The notes under the pieces: generated by a model
The model's database searches: none
Seen by the model: the letters and a program-made list of their open reading frames with translations, nothing else
Told to the model about the DNA's origin: nothing
Shown: one piece after another, positions 7,792 to 14,988 of the stretch
Layout: every line of letters begins with the position of its first letter
How positions within the stretch are numbered: the stretch's first letter is position 1
Program-made: the position numbers and the translations under genes
Origin: Prevotella sp. UBA4376
GTDB lineage: Bacteria > Bacteroidota > Bacteroidia > Bacteroidales > Bacteroidaceae
Length of the DNA stretch: 17,151 nt
Direction of reading: 5' to 3'
NCBI GenBank assembly: GCA_002391185.1
Contig: DGRY01000199.1
Span: 1-17,151, forward strand

Positions 7792-9010
7792 ATAGCGTTG
7801 TTTTCTGAGGAGCATCCTTATAGCTAACAATAGTAATTGTAACGTTGAAAGTTAGCTCCTTATCTTCTTCTTCAAGTTGAATTTCTGAAACCTGGTTAGC
7901 AATAGTATATCCACCTACTGTGAAATTAATCTGTGCATGAGAACCGTGTGGCACTTCACCATTTGTTGTCTTGGCTCCCTCACCTGATATCGACAGGTCG
8001 AGCAGATAACTCTTGTTTGCTTCAAGTTTTGAATCGTTAGCATATTCTGAAGCTTCAGTATATGTTGTGTTGCCTACTTCTACCGTATTATATACATGGT
8101 TCAAAATCACCGGATAGTAAGTCACTGATTCTTCACCATAACTATCAGTATATATACCCTTGAGCACCATTCTTGTTGGATTGGTTGCATCATGTGGGAA
8201 TACATAGAAATACTGCCATGTGCTTCTATCGTTACTTACAGGTAATGTCATATCTCTATATCCACTGGTCAAACCAGGAAGACTGCCTGTAATGCTTGTC
8301 TCGCCTGTAGCGCCCTTGATGATGATGGAACCATCCTGAAGATCAATGAAATCAGAATAAGAATAACCATCCCATGGGTTAGCTATCGAGCTGTCATAAA
8401 GTGCATGCTTATCATTTGCTCTGCATACAAATATCTCCTTTGGAACAAACGATTCGCTTGAAGGAATGTTCACAGAGATGTTTTTCACACCTACACGTGC
8501 AAGCAAACGCTTCAGCGATACAGTTGTCGAGAATTCGTTTCCCGTGATACTAATGATAACTCGTCCTATCATTGGTATTGCGGAATAATCATTAGCCTTA
8601 AGGCTTAGAATAGACTTGTTTGTTAATTCGTCTTTAGAATTAATCTCACGAAGGAGATCAGCATCAACATTAGCAACGATGAGCATTTCGTAAGCATCAT
8701 CGGTAGTTGAGAAACGATACTCTTTGCCTTCTACATAAGCTTCAGAATGACGTGTAACAAGTTCGCCAGCTGCATTAAAGATAAGGAAGCCTACCTTTTC
8801 TATCTTTGTGTCATAGCGTAAACTTGTTGTCTCATCAGTTGCGTTAGGATCGCCCAGCACACGTGTCATAGTAGCCCTATCCAAACGGATAGTCACAATT
8901 ACTCCCTTGTCCTTGTTTTCGTCAGATGCGATATTAGCATCTTTAGAACAAGAAGCAAAGATAGCAACCATTGCTACGAGGCTGAGTATGTAGAAAAACA
9001 ATCTTTTCAT
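7790..9010 (-). CDS. Mfa1-like fimbrillin lipoprotein, 406 aa
   Basis: Signal peptide MKRLFFYILS ends FASC (Cys21), followed by SKD. The N-terminal strand GVIVTIRL precedes R50 (TMTR|V); R42 and R45 are nearby alternatives. The body follows the Mfa1 plan: VGFLIFNAAGELV, then MLIVANVDADL near 110, SLKRLLARVGVKNI near 165, WQYFYVFPHDATNPTRMVLKG near 270 and SYLLDLSISG near 345. Its two-domain order and length fit P. gingivalis Mfa1-type stalk or accessory subunits. The C-terminus has a strand NVTITIVSY where many neighbours have a Trp. It lies between two long gaps, so its transcript segment is bounded by hairpins on both sides. Confidence 0.87.
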   Translation of the reverse strand: MKRLFFYILSLVAMVAIFASCSKDANIASDENKDKGVIVTIRLDRATMTRVLGDPNATDETTSLRYDTKIEKVGFLIFNAAGELVTRHSEAYVEGKEYRFSTTDDAYEMLIVANVDADLLREINSKDELTNKSILSLKANDYSAIPMIGRVIISITGNEFSTTVSLKRLLARVGVKNISVNIPSSESFVPKEIFVCRANDKHALYDSSIANPWDGYSYSDFIDLQDGSIIIKGATGETSITGSLPGLTSGYRDMTLPVSNDRSTWQYFYVFPHDATNPTRMVLKGIYTDSYGEESVTYYPVILNHVYNTVEVGNTTYTEASEYANDSKLEANKSYLLDLSISGEGAKTTNGEVPHGSHAQINFTVGGYTIANQVSEIQLEEEDKELTFNVTITIVSYKDAPQKTTL

Positions 9011-9062
9011 TTCGTTGTCTTTGAATTTATTACTAACTTTTCTTATCGAAAGTTTTTAAAGA

Positions 9063-9092
9063 TGCTGCGGAGGAACGGTGCCTCCGCAAGCA
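9063..9092 (-). terminator. Strong GC-rich hairpin between two fimbrillin genes
   Basis: TGCGGAGG and CCTCCGCA (9066-9073, 9081-9088) form a perfect 8-base stem with a 7-base loop. In the minus-strand RNA it extends by TGC/GCA with one bulged base, to 11 pairs. It lies 44 bases past the stop of the 9132 gene and about 55 bases before the start at 9010. A competing 5-base stem, GGTGC/GCACC (9077-9094), overlaps it. No U tract follows, so partial termination, RNA processing or stabilisation are all possible. The rest of the 121-base gap is featureless. Confidence 0.5.
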
Positions 9093-9131
9093 CCTACTTT
9101 CTATAGTTATATCCGATAAAAAAGTACTATC

Positions 9132-10379
9132 TTAGAAACTAACGTTCTGGATAATGTCGGCAGCCCAGTTAGCCACTGTAATTGTGAGCTCTACATTATT
9201 TGAACCTTGAGGCGTTGGGTCAACATCCTGTGCTACATCATTTGGTTCTTGAGGAGCACCTGTAACAGTAACCTTAAGTGAATATGTGCGGTTGGCTGAT
9301 ATAGTACCAGAACCAGCATCTGTTGGGATTGATCCACCTACAGGAGCTTCATAAGTGACCTTAGAACCATCGGGAGCAGCATTTACAACGCAAACGTAGT
9401 AACGCTCTACTGGTGTTGCTCCTGTTCCAGAAACATAATTACCTTTAATTACAAGCTGTGTCTTAGCATCGAAAGAACTTGCATTATTTGGGAATACATA
9501 GAAGAAAGCAGGCTTATTTCCATCCCAAGGAGCAGATTCATACGATTCTCTAAGATAAGATGCAGTAGGTGCAGAAGAAGTAGCAACTGTCATTCCATCA
9601 TATAGAGAACCTAATTTAGGAGTACCATTCATGGTCGCCTTTGATGTATGTGTAGCAATATCAGCATGTAGGAAACCAGAAGTAGTGTTAACATGCTTCA
9701 AGAAAACATCAGTAACTGTGAAACTCTCACCTGCTCCAGAGAAATTAGTTGAGAAACTTGTAAGTGCCACACGAGATACCATACGATGGAGAGTAACATT
9801 AGAAGCATACTTATAAATGGTTTTACCACCAACAGTTTCTGTTCCATTTGCAGTAAGATCTGTAGAAGAACCAATCATTGGCAAAGCAGTAGGAAGCTGC
9901 GAAGTACCAGCCGTTGTACCATCAATTGATGTAAGGTTCAGAGAAGCAGAAAGATCCTCCTTGAAAGCAGCCATATTCTGACCAACTACAGCATCCACAG
10001 CATTCAAAGGAACATTTGCCAATACAAATACAGAAGGATTAGTTGTTTTAAAATAAACCTTTTCTGTTATTGTACCACCTGGTGCTGCAGGATTGACAAA
10101 CTTATTAGCTGTTTCAAACTTACCTAAGTCATTGTCATACACAATAACTATTAAGTTATTAATAGTTGCCTCGTCTCCAGGAACCTGCAACTGACCGCTA
10201 TTTAGAGTACCAGTTGAGCGTCCTGCCATTGGATTAGCACCAGTGATGTTAATGGTCAAGGTCTTAGTACCTGTAACCAGATCAGGACCTGTAGTCACAT
10301 TCTCATCATTGCTACTGCTGCAAGATGTTATCAGACCAAGAGCGAATATGCTCATTAAGATTAAACTTAATTTCTTCAT
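9132..10379 (-). CDS. Mfa1/FimA-like fimbrillin lipoprotein, 415 aa; main stalk candidate
   Basis: Signal MKKLSLILMS ends ITSC (Cys20), followed by SSSNDEN. The strand TKTLTINITG and site AGR|S (R54) form a clear activation region. Core segments are INNLIVIVYDNDL near 75, VFVLANVPLNAVD near 117, VTLHRMVSRVALT near 195, FFYVFPNNAS near 290 and TYSLKVTVTG near 365. It ends with strand VELTITVANW (W405) and a hydrophobic tail, a good candidate donor strand. Alanine, threonine and serine are abundant, as in structural pilins. The gene stands alone between a 240-base leader and a 121-base hairpin-bearing gap, which would allow its transcript level to differ from its neighbours. The stalk assignment is inference. 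Confidence 0.88.
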   Translation of the reverse strand: MKKLSLILMSIFALGLITSCSSSNDENVTTGPDLVTGTKTLTINITGANPMAGRSTGTLNSGQLQVPGDEATINNLIVIVYDNDLGKFETANKFVNPAAPGGTITEKVYFKTTNPSVFVLANVPLNAVDAVVGQNMAAFKEDLSASLNLTSIDGTTAGTSQLPTALPMIGSSTDLTANGTETVGGKTIYKYASNVTLHRMVSRVALTSFSTNFSGAGESFTVTDVFLKHVNTTSGFLHADIATHTSKATMNGTPKLGSLYDGMTVATSSAPTASYLRESYESAPWDGNKPAFFYVFPNNASSFDAKTQLVIKGNYVSGTGATPVERYYVCVVNAAPDGSKVTYEAPVGGSIPTDAGSGTISANRTYSLKVTVTGAPQEPNDVAQDVDPTPQGSNNVELTITVANWAADIIQNVSF

Positions 10380-10619
10380 AATCTGCGTGTTTAAATTTAT
10401 AAAATTGTTGTTTATTTATATCTTGTTTAAGAGTTTAAGGGTTTAACTTTTAACATTAACCTTGACTTTAACTCCGTTTACGTTGAACGTTTTGGCTTGC
10501 GTCCTTGAGGTTTATCGAACATGGAACGCCCGGATAATACGGATCAAACGGATTTAACTCTTCATTGAATAATTCATAATCGGCGAAGCCGACTAATTCG
10601 TAATTCCAAACTCCACATT
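10380..10619. other. Noncoding leader of the stalk-candidate gene
   Basis: No supportable gene. There are repeated TTTAAC/TTAAC strings at about 10436-10480 and three CGGAT copies exactly 9 bases apart (10531, 10540, 10549). A perfect hairpin, TCGGC-GAA-GCCGA, lies at 10580-10592, about 30 bases past the stop of the 10620 gene. The stretch next to the start at 10379 is AT-rich, as expected for a Bacteroidota leader, but no TAnnTTTG motif was found on the minus strand. Confidence 0.6.
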
Positions 10620-11579
10620 CTAAAGCGTGTACTGTCCTGTAATATCTACCCAATCGGCAACGGAGATGGTAACCTCTACCCCATTTGCACCGAATTTCAT
10701 GTTGAACTGATAGTTGCGACCGCCATTAAGCGTTAGAGAGGACGCCTCTGGGATGGCATATTTATATACCTGCCCGTCAGCGAGAGTAACCTCGAGGAAA
10801 TCGGTGCCTCCAGCTATTGTCTGTGGAGGAATCAATCCACTCACGGTGTTGTCGGTGGCTGCAGCCACATTACCTATAAGCACATCACCTGGAGTGCTTG
10901 CGGTGCCAAGAGTGCCGTCAACCAAGTTGAATGGCACACGAGTGCCCACCTGTTTCAATGTTACCTGAGCACCCACGAGAGCATCGGCTTTAAGAGGAGC
11001 CACAGGCTGCAGGGTTACAGTTACCTTGCTAAGTAGATGGTGGAAGGTGAGCTTCACATTCTGCTTCTTCTGTGCAGGGTCGTGAGTTGGAACATGGTGA
11101 ACAGGGTTGCCCGTAGTTGGAAGGCCATACATCAAGTCGCTTCTAAGATAACCAGTTGTTGTGCTCTGGTTTGCTTGCACGTCGAAATCGTATGTAATCA
11201 ATCGGCCATAACTTGAAGTAAATGGAGCGTATGCTCTTACCACAACATCAATAGGTTCATCTGTCAATGGAAAATAGATAGGATTCTCAGGGATAAGTTT
11301 TGCTACATTGTCTTCAACTGTATTGATACAAGACTTGTTGTACTCACCATAACCAGCCTTACCATCATTTCTGAAAACGAATACGCCAACATATGTAGAA
11401 GCATCAAACACAGTGCCCTGAAGATTTGAAGCTGCACGGCTACCTCCCATATCATAAGTCAACTCCATGCTGACATCACCAAGCTTACTTTCTGTAGCCT
11501 GATTCTCGTCACTATTATTACATGCAGAAGTTGCGAATAATATTAGAGTCAGAAAACTATATGTTATAAATTTCTTCAT
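10620..11579 (-). CDS. Fimbrillin-like (Mfa_like) lipoprotein, 319 aa
   Basis: Signal MKKFITYSFL ends TSAC (Cys20), followed by NNSDEN. Strand GDVSMELTYD precedes site GSR|A (R48). It then shows YVGVFVFRN near 63, LRSDLMYG near 145, KLTFHHLLSKVTVTL near 175 and LIPPQTIAGGTDFLEV near 250. It closes with VEVTISVADW (W310), nearly the same final strand as in the 415-residue neighbour at 9132-10379. The SDLM and TFHHLLSKV segments place it with the Mfa_like_1-type group and make it a paralogue of the gene upstream (11604-12527). Its DNA is visibly more GC-rich than genes farther right: 33 of 60 bases at 10801-10860. A 24-base gap separates it from the upstream stop. Confidence 0.88.
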   Translation of the reverse strand: MKKFITYSFLTLILFATSACNNSDENQATESKLGDVSMELTYDMGGSRAASNLQGTVFDASTYVGVFVFRNDGKAGYGEYNKSCINTVEDNVAKLIPENPIYFPLTDEPIDVVVRAYAPFTSSYGRLITYDFDVQANQSTTTGYLRSDLMYGLPTTGNPVHHVPTHDPAQKKQNVKLTFHHLLSKVTVTLQPVAPLKADALVGAQVTLKQVGTRVPFNLVDGTLGTASTPGDVLIGNVAAATDNTVSGLIPPQTIAGGTDFLEVTLADGQVYKYAIPEASSLTLNGGRNYQFNMKFGANGVEVTISVADWVDITGQYTL

Positions 11580-11603
11580 GCTAATGCGTTTAACTCAAAA
11601 TAC

Positions 11604-12527
11604 TTAATTTGTTCGTTCACCTTCAATCTCCTGTGGAGTTTCGTTCACCCAGTCAACAATCTGAATATCGTTGAGTGTAAACTCACTTGCATCTCTATCC
11701 ACCACTACATCTATGTTAAAGACGTATGATTTTCCAGGTTCAAACGTATATGTTGTTGGCATAATGCCATAAACTTTTTCTTTGGTTAGTAGCTCTATCT
11801 CTATGAAACGAGTGTTAGCATTTATCTTCTGAGGAAGAATAATTCCACTACTTGCTGTTCGACCATCGTTCGAGATGAGTACGGGATCCGTTGCAGATCC
11901 TGATACCGAGATAATTTTTCCTTCTGCAGCATTAATATTAGCTTCACGAACAACATTTATCAGTCTTATCTTGCTTGAACTAAGGTTTACACCTTCTTGA
12001 CTTGTTGTAAGATTAACTGTTACCTTACTTGCTAAATGTTGGAATGTCAACGTAAGAGGAGAAGTTTCATTTCTACCTATTATATGTGCCGACATCAAGT
12101 CGCAAGCCTCATATTCTGCTCTTGAAATCTGTGTAGTTTTCAAAGAGTATGTTCCAGAGGTAGTTATCGCTGCGTATGGGAAGAAAGCATATATCTCAAC
12201 AGTATTCCCATTTACAGGATAATAAGGATCACCACCGGTGATGCGGCTCATCTCGCCACTTGTGTTTGTGATGCGATATTCTATCGGCTGTGGATAAGAC
12301 ACCGTAGGAGTTTCTGTTGTAACCTCATTAATAAACACACCAATACGGTTGTTTGGAGAGAAATTGGTTTGCAGCACATTAGATGCAGCGCGACTCTCCA
12401 ACTCAATACCAGCCGACAGGCTTATTCTTCCTGCTGCTGTATTGGTAACAGATTCTACGTCGCTATTTGAACATGATGTCAAACCAACGATCATTACCCA
12501 AGTCAATATGTATGCTTTAATCTTCAT
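11604..12527 (-). CDS. Fimbrillin-like (Mfa_like) lipoprotein, 307 aa
   Basis: Signal MKIKAYILTW ends LTSC (Cys19), followed by SNSDVE. Strand RISLSAGIEL runs into site ESR|A (R46). The core has RIGVFINEV near 61, VEIYAFFPYAA near 108, CDLMSAHIIG near 142 and LTLTFQHLASKVTVNL near 160. A second half contains IILPQKINANTRFIEIEL and KSYVFNIDVVV. The last strand is FTLNDIQIVDW (W293) with a short charged tail. It is the shortest complete fimbrillin here and is closest to the 319-residue neighbour. The gap after the preceding gene is 50 bases, so it is probably in the same transcript. Confidence 0.88.
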   Translation of the reverse strand: MKIKAYILTWVMIVGLTSCSNSDVESVTNTAAGRISLSAGIELESRAASNVLQTNFSPNNRIGVFINEVTTETPTVSYPQPIEYRITNTSGEMSRITGGDPYYPVNGNTVEIYAFFPYAAITTSGTYSLKTTQISRAEYEACDLMSAHIIGRNETSPLTLTFQHLASKVTVNLTTSQEGVNLSSSKIRLINVVREANINAAEGKIISVSGSATDPVLISNDGRTASSGIILPQKINANTRFIEIELLTKEKVYGIMPTTYTFEPGKSYVFNIDVVVDRDASEFTLNDIQIVDWVNETPQEIEGERTN

Positions 12528-12577
12528 CTTAATTTCTTTTTCCTCACGTACTCAATGTCATGATCAATGTTTAATGC

Positions 12578-13582
12578 TTAATAACCTGATGTCCAGTTGA
12601 ATGTATCGCCATCAACCCATGGTTCTATTGTTGTTTCAAGCGATAATTTGAATAATGAACTAATTTTTATATTATACGTTACTAACTTTCCTCTTTCCCA
12701 CTCTTTTCCATCAAGTGATGATGAAAGGGTGAACACCTGTCCATTATCGTAGGTAATTGTTACAACCGATTTATCGTTTAGATACTGAGGCATCATCATA
12801 AACACTTCATCTGCATTCAGTTCAACCTTGCTTCCTACACCCGTTCTGATATCTCTTTCAAGTGAATAAGATGCCAAAGTGCTATTAACGCTATTCCATT
12901 TCAGTTCATCGTCATAAACAAAATGCCCTCCATCTGCAACATTGTCTATAGATATTTTGCGGATATATCCTGCTGGAACCGACTCGTCGATGGTGAACCT
13001 AACGGCTGTCATCATGTGATACATCTTCATGTGAACAACATCGAAAGCTGCTCCGAAGGCATCTTCATCAGTCCAACCCACCATCAAATCCTGCTGATCA
13101 GCCACATTGGCAGGAATTGTATAATCAATAGTTGGTGAGCCTGCTGCATCAGCAGCCGAGATTGTTAGATTATGCAACACATCCTCTGTTGGCGAAACAT
13201 AAGGATAATATGCAAAGAATCTTCTTTTTGTGCCAGTTGCAGGCTTCAGATAACTACTTGTTGTCTGCCATTTGTTGCTACCTTGGTAAACAATCTCTTC
13301 ATTATAGAAGAAATCGGGCAGCGATGTGTTGTTGTCCCAAAAGCCTGTATAGCAAGACATTCCAATAGAAGAAATCAATTCTCCACTTTCGGCTGTAGCA
13401 CGTGACTTTTTTGCAGTCACACCACTTTCGTCTTGCGTTGAGAATTCAAAGCCCAAAGGTTGAGCACTAAGAATATTATCTTCCTTCTCCTCGTTTGAGC
13501 AAGACGAGAGAGTGAGAATACCTCCTGCTAACGCTAAAGTTAGCAGGAAATATTGGTAATATTTATTTTTATGCTTCAACAT
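12578..13582 (-). CDS. Fimbrillin-like (Mfa_like) lipoprotein, 334 aa
   Basis: The N-region MLKHKNKYYQ is unusually charged and the signal ends LSSC (Cys28), followed by SNEEKED, a strongly acidic export-type sequence. Site KSR|A (R61) follows strand LGFEFST. Mfa_like_1-type landmarks are RRFFAYYPYV near 120, TIPANVADQQDLMVG near 150, HMKMYHMMTAVRFTI near 185 and KLVTYNIKIS near 300. It ends with strand LETTIEPW (W322) and a short NWTSGY tail. The IP-NVADQ-DL segment is shared closely with the first gene of the run (14989-16503), which suggests duplication. It starts 12 bases after the stop of the small 69-residue gene, so the two are almost certainly co-transcribed. Confidence 0.87.
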   Translation of the reverse strand: MLKHKNKYYQYFLLTLALAGGILTLSSCSNEEKEDNILSAQPLGFEFSTQDESGVTAKKSRATAESGELISSIGMSCYTGFWDNNTSLPDFFYNEEIVYQGSNKWQTTSSYLKPATGTKRRFFAYYPYVSPTEDVLHNLTISAADAAGSPTIDYTIPANVADQQDLMVGWTDEDAFGAAFDVVHMKMYHMMTAVRFTIDESVPAGYIRKISIDNVADGGHFVYDDELKWNSVNSTLASYSLERDIRTGVGSKVELNADEVFMMMPQYLNDKSVVTITYDNGQVFTLSSSLDGKEWERGKLVTYNIKISSLFKLSLETTIEPWVDGDTFNWTSGY

Positions 13583-13594
13583 TCATTTTATATT

Positions 13595-13804
13595 TTAAAA
13601 ACCAGTAAAATCAGCACCTTCAAAAAAGTCGAAATCATCTAAAAGACCTCCAGGCTTAGCCATTTCATCAATACCACCATTTTCACCAGGATCACGATCA
13701 TTTATATCAGCTCCAGGCTCTGTTCCTGAGCCTGCTAAGAAACCAACTTCTGTAGAGAGTTTAAGAACCTTCACCAATGGTGAAACATATATTTTCTTTT
13801 TCAT
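13595..13804 (-). CDS. Small Gly/Asp-rich protein of unknown function, 69 aa
   Basis: I do not assign a family. The chain has a basic start with alternating hydrophobic residues (KKKIYVSPLVKVLKLS, residues 2-17), then EVGFLAGSG (19-27). An acidic, Gly-rich part runs from about 28 to 52, and the end is aromatic and acidic (DDFDFFEGADF, 56-66). There is no Cys, lipobox or membrane segment, unlike every neighbour. It lies 31 bases after the upstream stop and 12 bases before the next start, so position supports a real gene. An N-terminal pattern of Y-x-x-P, then a hydrophobic V-x-x-L stretch, then LAGSG is reminiscent of short Bacteroidales ORFs and of peptide leaders. A cargo peptide, a modified peptide precursor or a small fimbrial accessory factor are all open; no maturation enzyme is in the window. 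Confidence 0.75.
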   Translation of the reverse strand: MKKKIYVSPLVKVLKLSTEVGFLAGSGTEPGADINDRDPGENGGIDEMAKPGGLLDDFDFFEGADFTGF

Positions 13805-13835
13805 ATTAATTTGTCTATTAAAATTGTTTTTATTA

Positions 13836-14975
13836 TTAGAATATCAAGTCTTCGTAGATAGGAGTCCATTCTTCAATTTCGAAATCAAAATCCATCCATT
13901 CAGAAACTTCAATATCAACACCATCACCACGATCATTATTTTCCAAATATGGTAAGCCTTCTTCATTATATCCACCATTGAAATTTATTGGAAGAGTTGA
14001 GCCCGCATTTATACGGAATGTTTTTGCCGCAGCAGGAAAATAAACAGATTCGTATTGAGGATGCTCCGGATCTGAATTATCAGGATTACCCAACAAATAA
14101 GTATCAACACCATTTTCTACCTTAATAATCTGTGCTACAGTTTCAATATAGTAGTTATGATTTGCATCAGCTGTTGTAATTGGTATTGGATTTGTTTTTG
14201 ACGTTCTCCACATTGTACAAGACTGTGGGATAATAATAAAGTATTCTGGAGAGATTAACTGCTTATTAGTAGCAGTTAATTCTATAGGTGTTGTTAATAC
14301 CTTTCTCATATTAATATATTTTGCATTAGTACCTGAAGCAATAGTCCAACTACCTAGATTGGCAGTTGTTGCATTATAAACAAAATTTCCATTACTTACA
14401 ATATTGTGCAAAATTATTTCTTTTATGAATACTTTATATTCTGTACCAATAGCATTTTTACCAGTGTAACCTATATAATGCATTGCAGGTCTAAAAGAAT
14501 ATTTAATTTTACCATTATTATCTGTCTTCTTAATACCATATATACTTGAATACATAAGGTCAACCTGCGAATCAACATCTACAGGAGATTCATATACTAC
14601 ATATTTAGGATTTTGCAACATTGTAGAATTGGTATTCAAACATATTGAGAATGAAGGACTAAAAGCATAGAAATTCATTGCACCAGTTGCCCATGTGATA
14701 GTTCGACTACCACGCCATGTACTACCGGTCTTTGTAAACGACACATCACGTACACGAGCAACATTGTTAAAAAATCCCCAAACACCAAAACTAGAAAGAT
14801 TTGTAGCGCTAAGTTTTACTCCTCTAGAACTTGATGTAAACTGTGGATCAATAACAGCTTCCACTTCTATTGGATAATATCCTTCTGAGTCATCATCAAT
14901 TATATTATTACACCCAGAAATAATACCATTCAATAATAATAGAATACTTAATATGTATAAGAATTTCTTGCTCAT
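13836..14975 (-). CDS. Fimbrillin-like (Mfa_like) lipoprotein, 379 aa
   Basis: Signal MSKKFLYILS ends ISGC (Cys22), then NNIIDDDSE. Strand YPIEVEAVID and site SSR|G (R51) precede FGVWGFFNN near 63. The core keeps NFYAFSPSF near 100, VDVDSQVDLMYSS near 130, AMHYIGYTG near 163 and EIILHNIVSNGNFVYN near 186, the same order as in the Mfa_like_1-type neighbours. The usual His-bearing strand before the fold core is altered (AMHYIGY). The tail is long and acidic, VDIEVSEWMDFDFEIEEW, with W360 and W370. The gene is very AT-rich: only 12 of 60 bases are G or C at 14401-14460. It follows the first gene by 13 bases. Confidence 0.87.
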   Translation of the reverse strand: MSKKFLYILSILLLLNGIISGCNNIIDDDSEGYYPIEVEAVIDPQFTSSSRGVKLSATNLSSFGVWGFFNNVARVRDVSFTKTGSTWRGSRTITWATGAMNFYAFSPSFSICLNTNSTMLQNPKYVVYESPVDVDSQVDLMYSSIYGIKKTDNNGKIKYSFRPAMHYIGYTGKNAIGTEYKVFIKEIILHNIVSNGNFVYNATTANLGSWTIASGTNAKYINMRKVLTTPIELTATNKQLISPEYFIIIPQSCTMWRTSKTNPIPITTADANHNYYIETVAQIIKVENGVDTYLLGNPDNSDPEHPQYESVYFPAAAKTFRINAGSTLPINFNGGYNEEGLPYLENNDRGDGVDIEVSEWMDFDFEIEEWTPIYEDLIF

Positions 14976-14988
14976 ATTTTATTTTATA

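Noticed and set aside
7702..7830. N-terminal extension of the 668-residue fusion protein to 7830
   Set aside because: It would overlap the upstream gene, read through a dispersed repeat and put about 43 residues before a normal lipoprotein signal.
10468..10653. 61-codon minus-strand frame across the end of the 10620 gene
   Set aside because: It crosses the stop of a clear gene in another frame and includes a hairpin and short repeats; no signal or family features.
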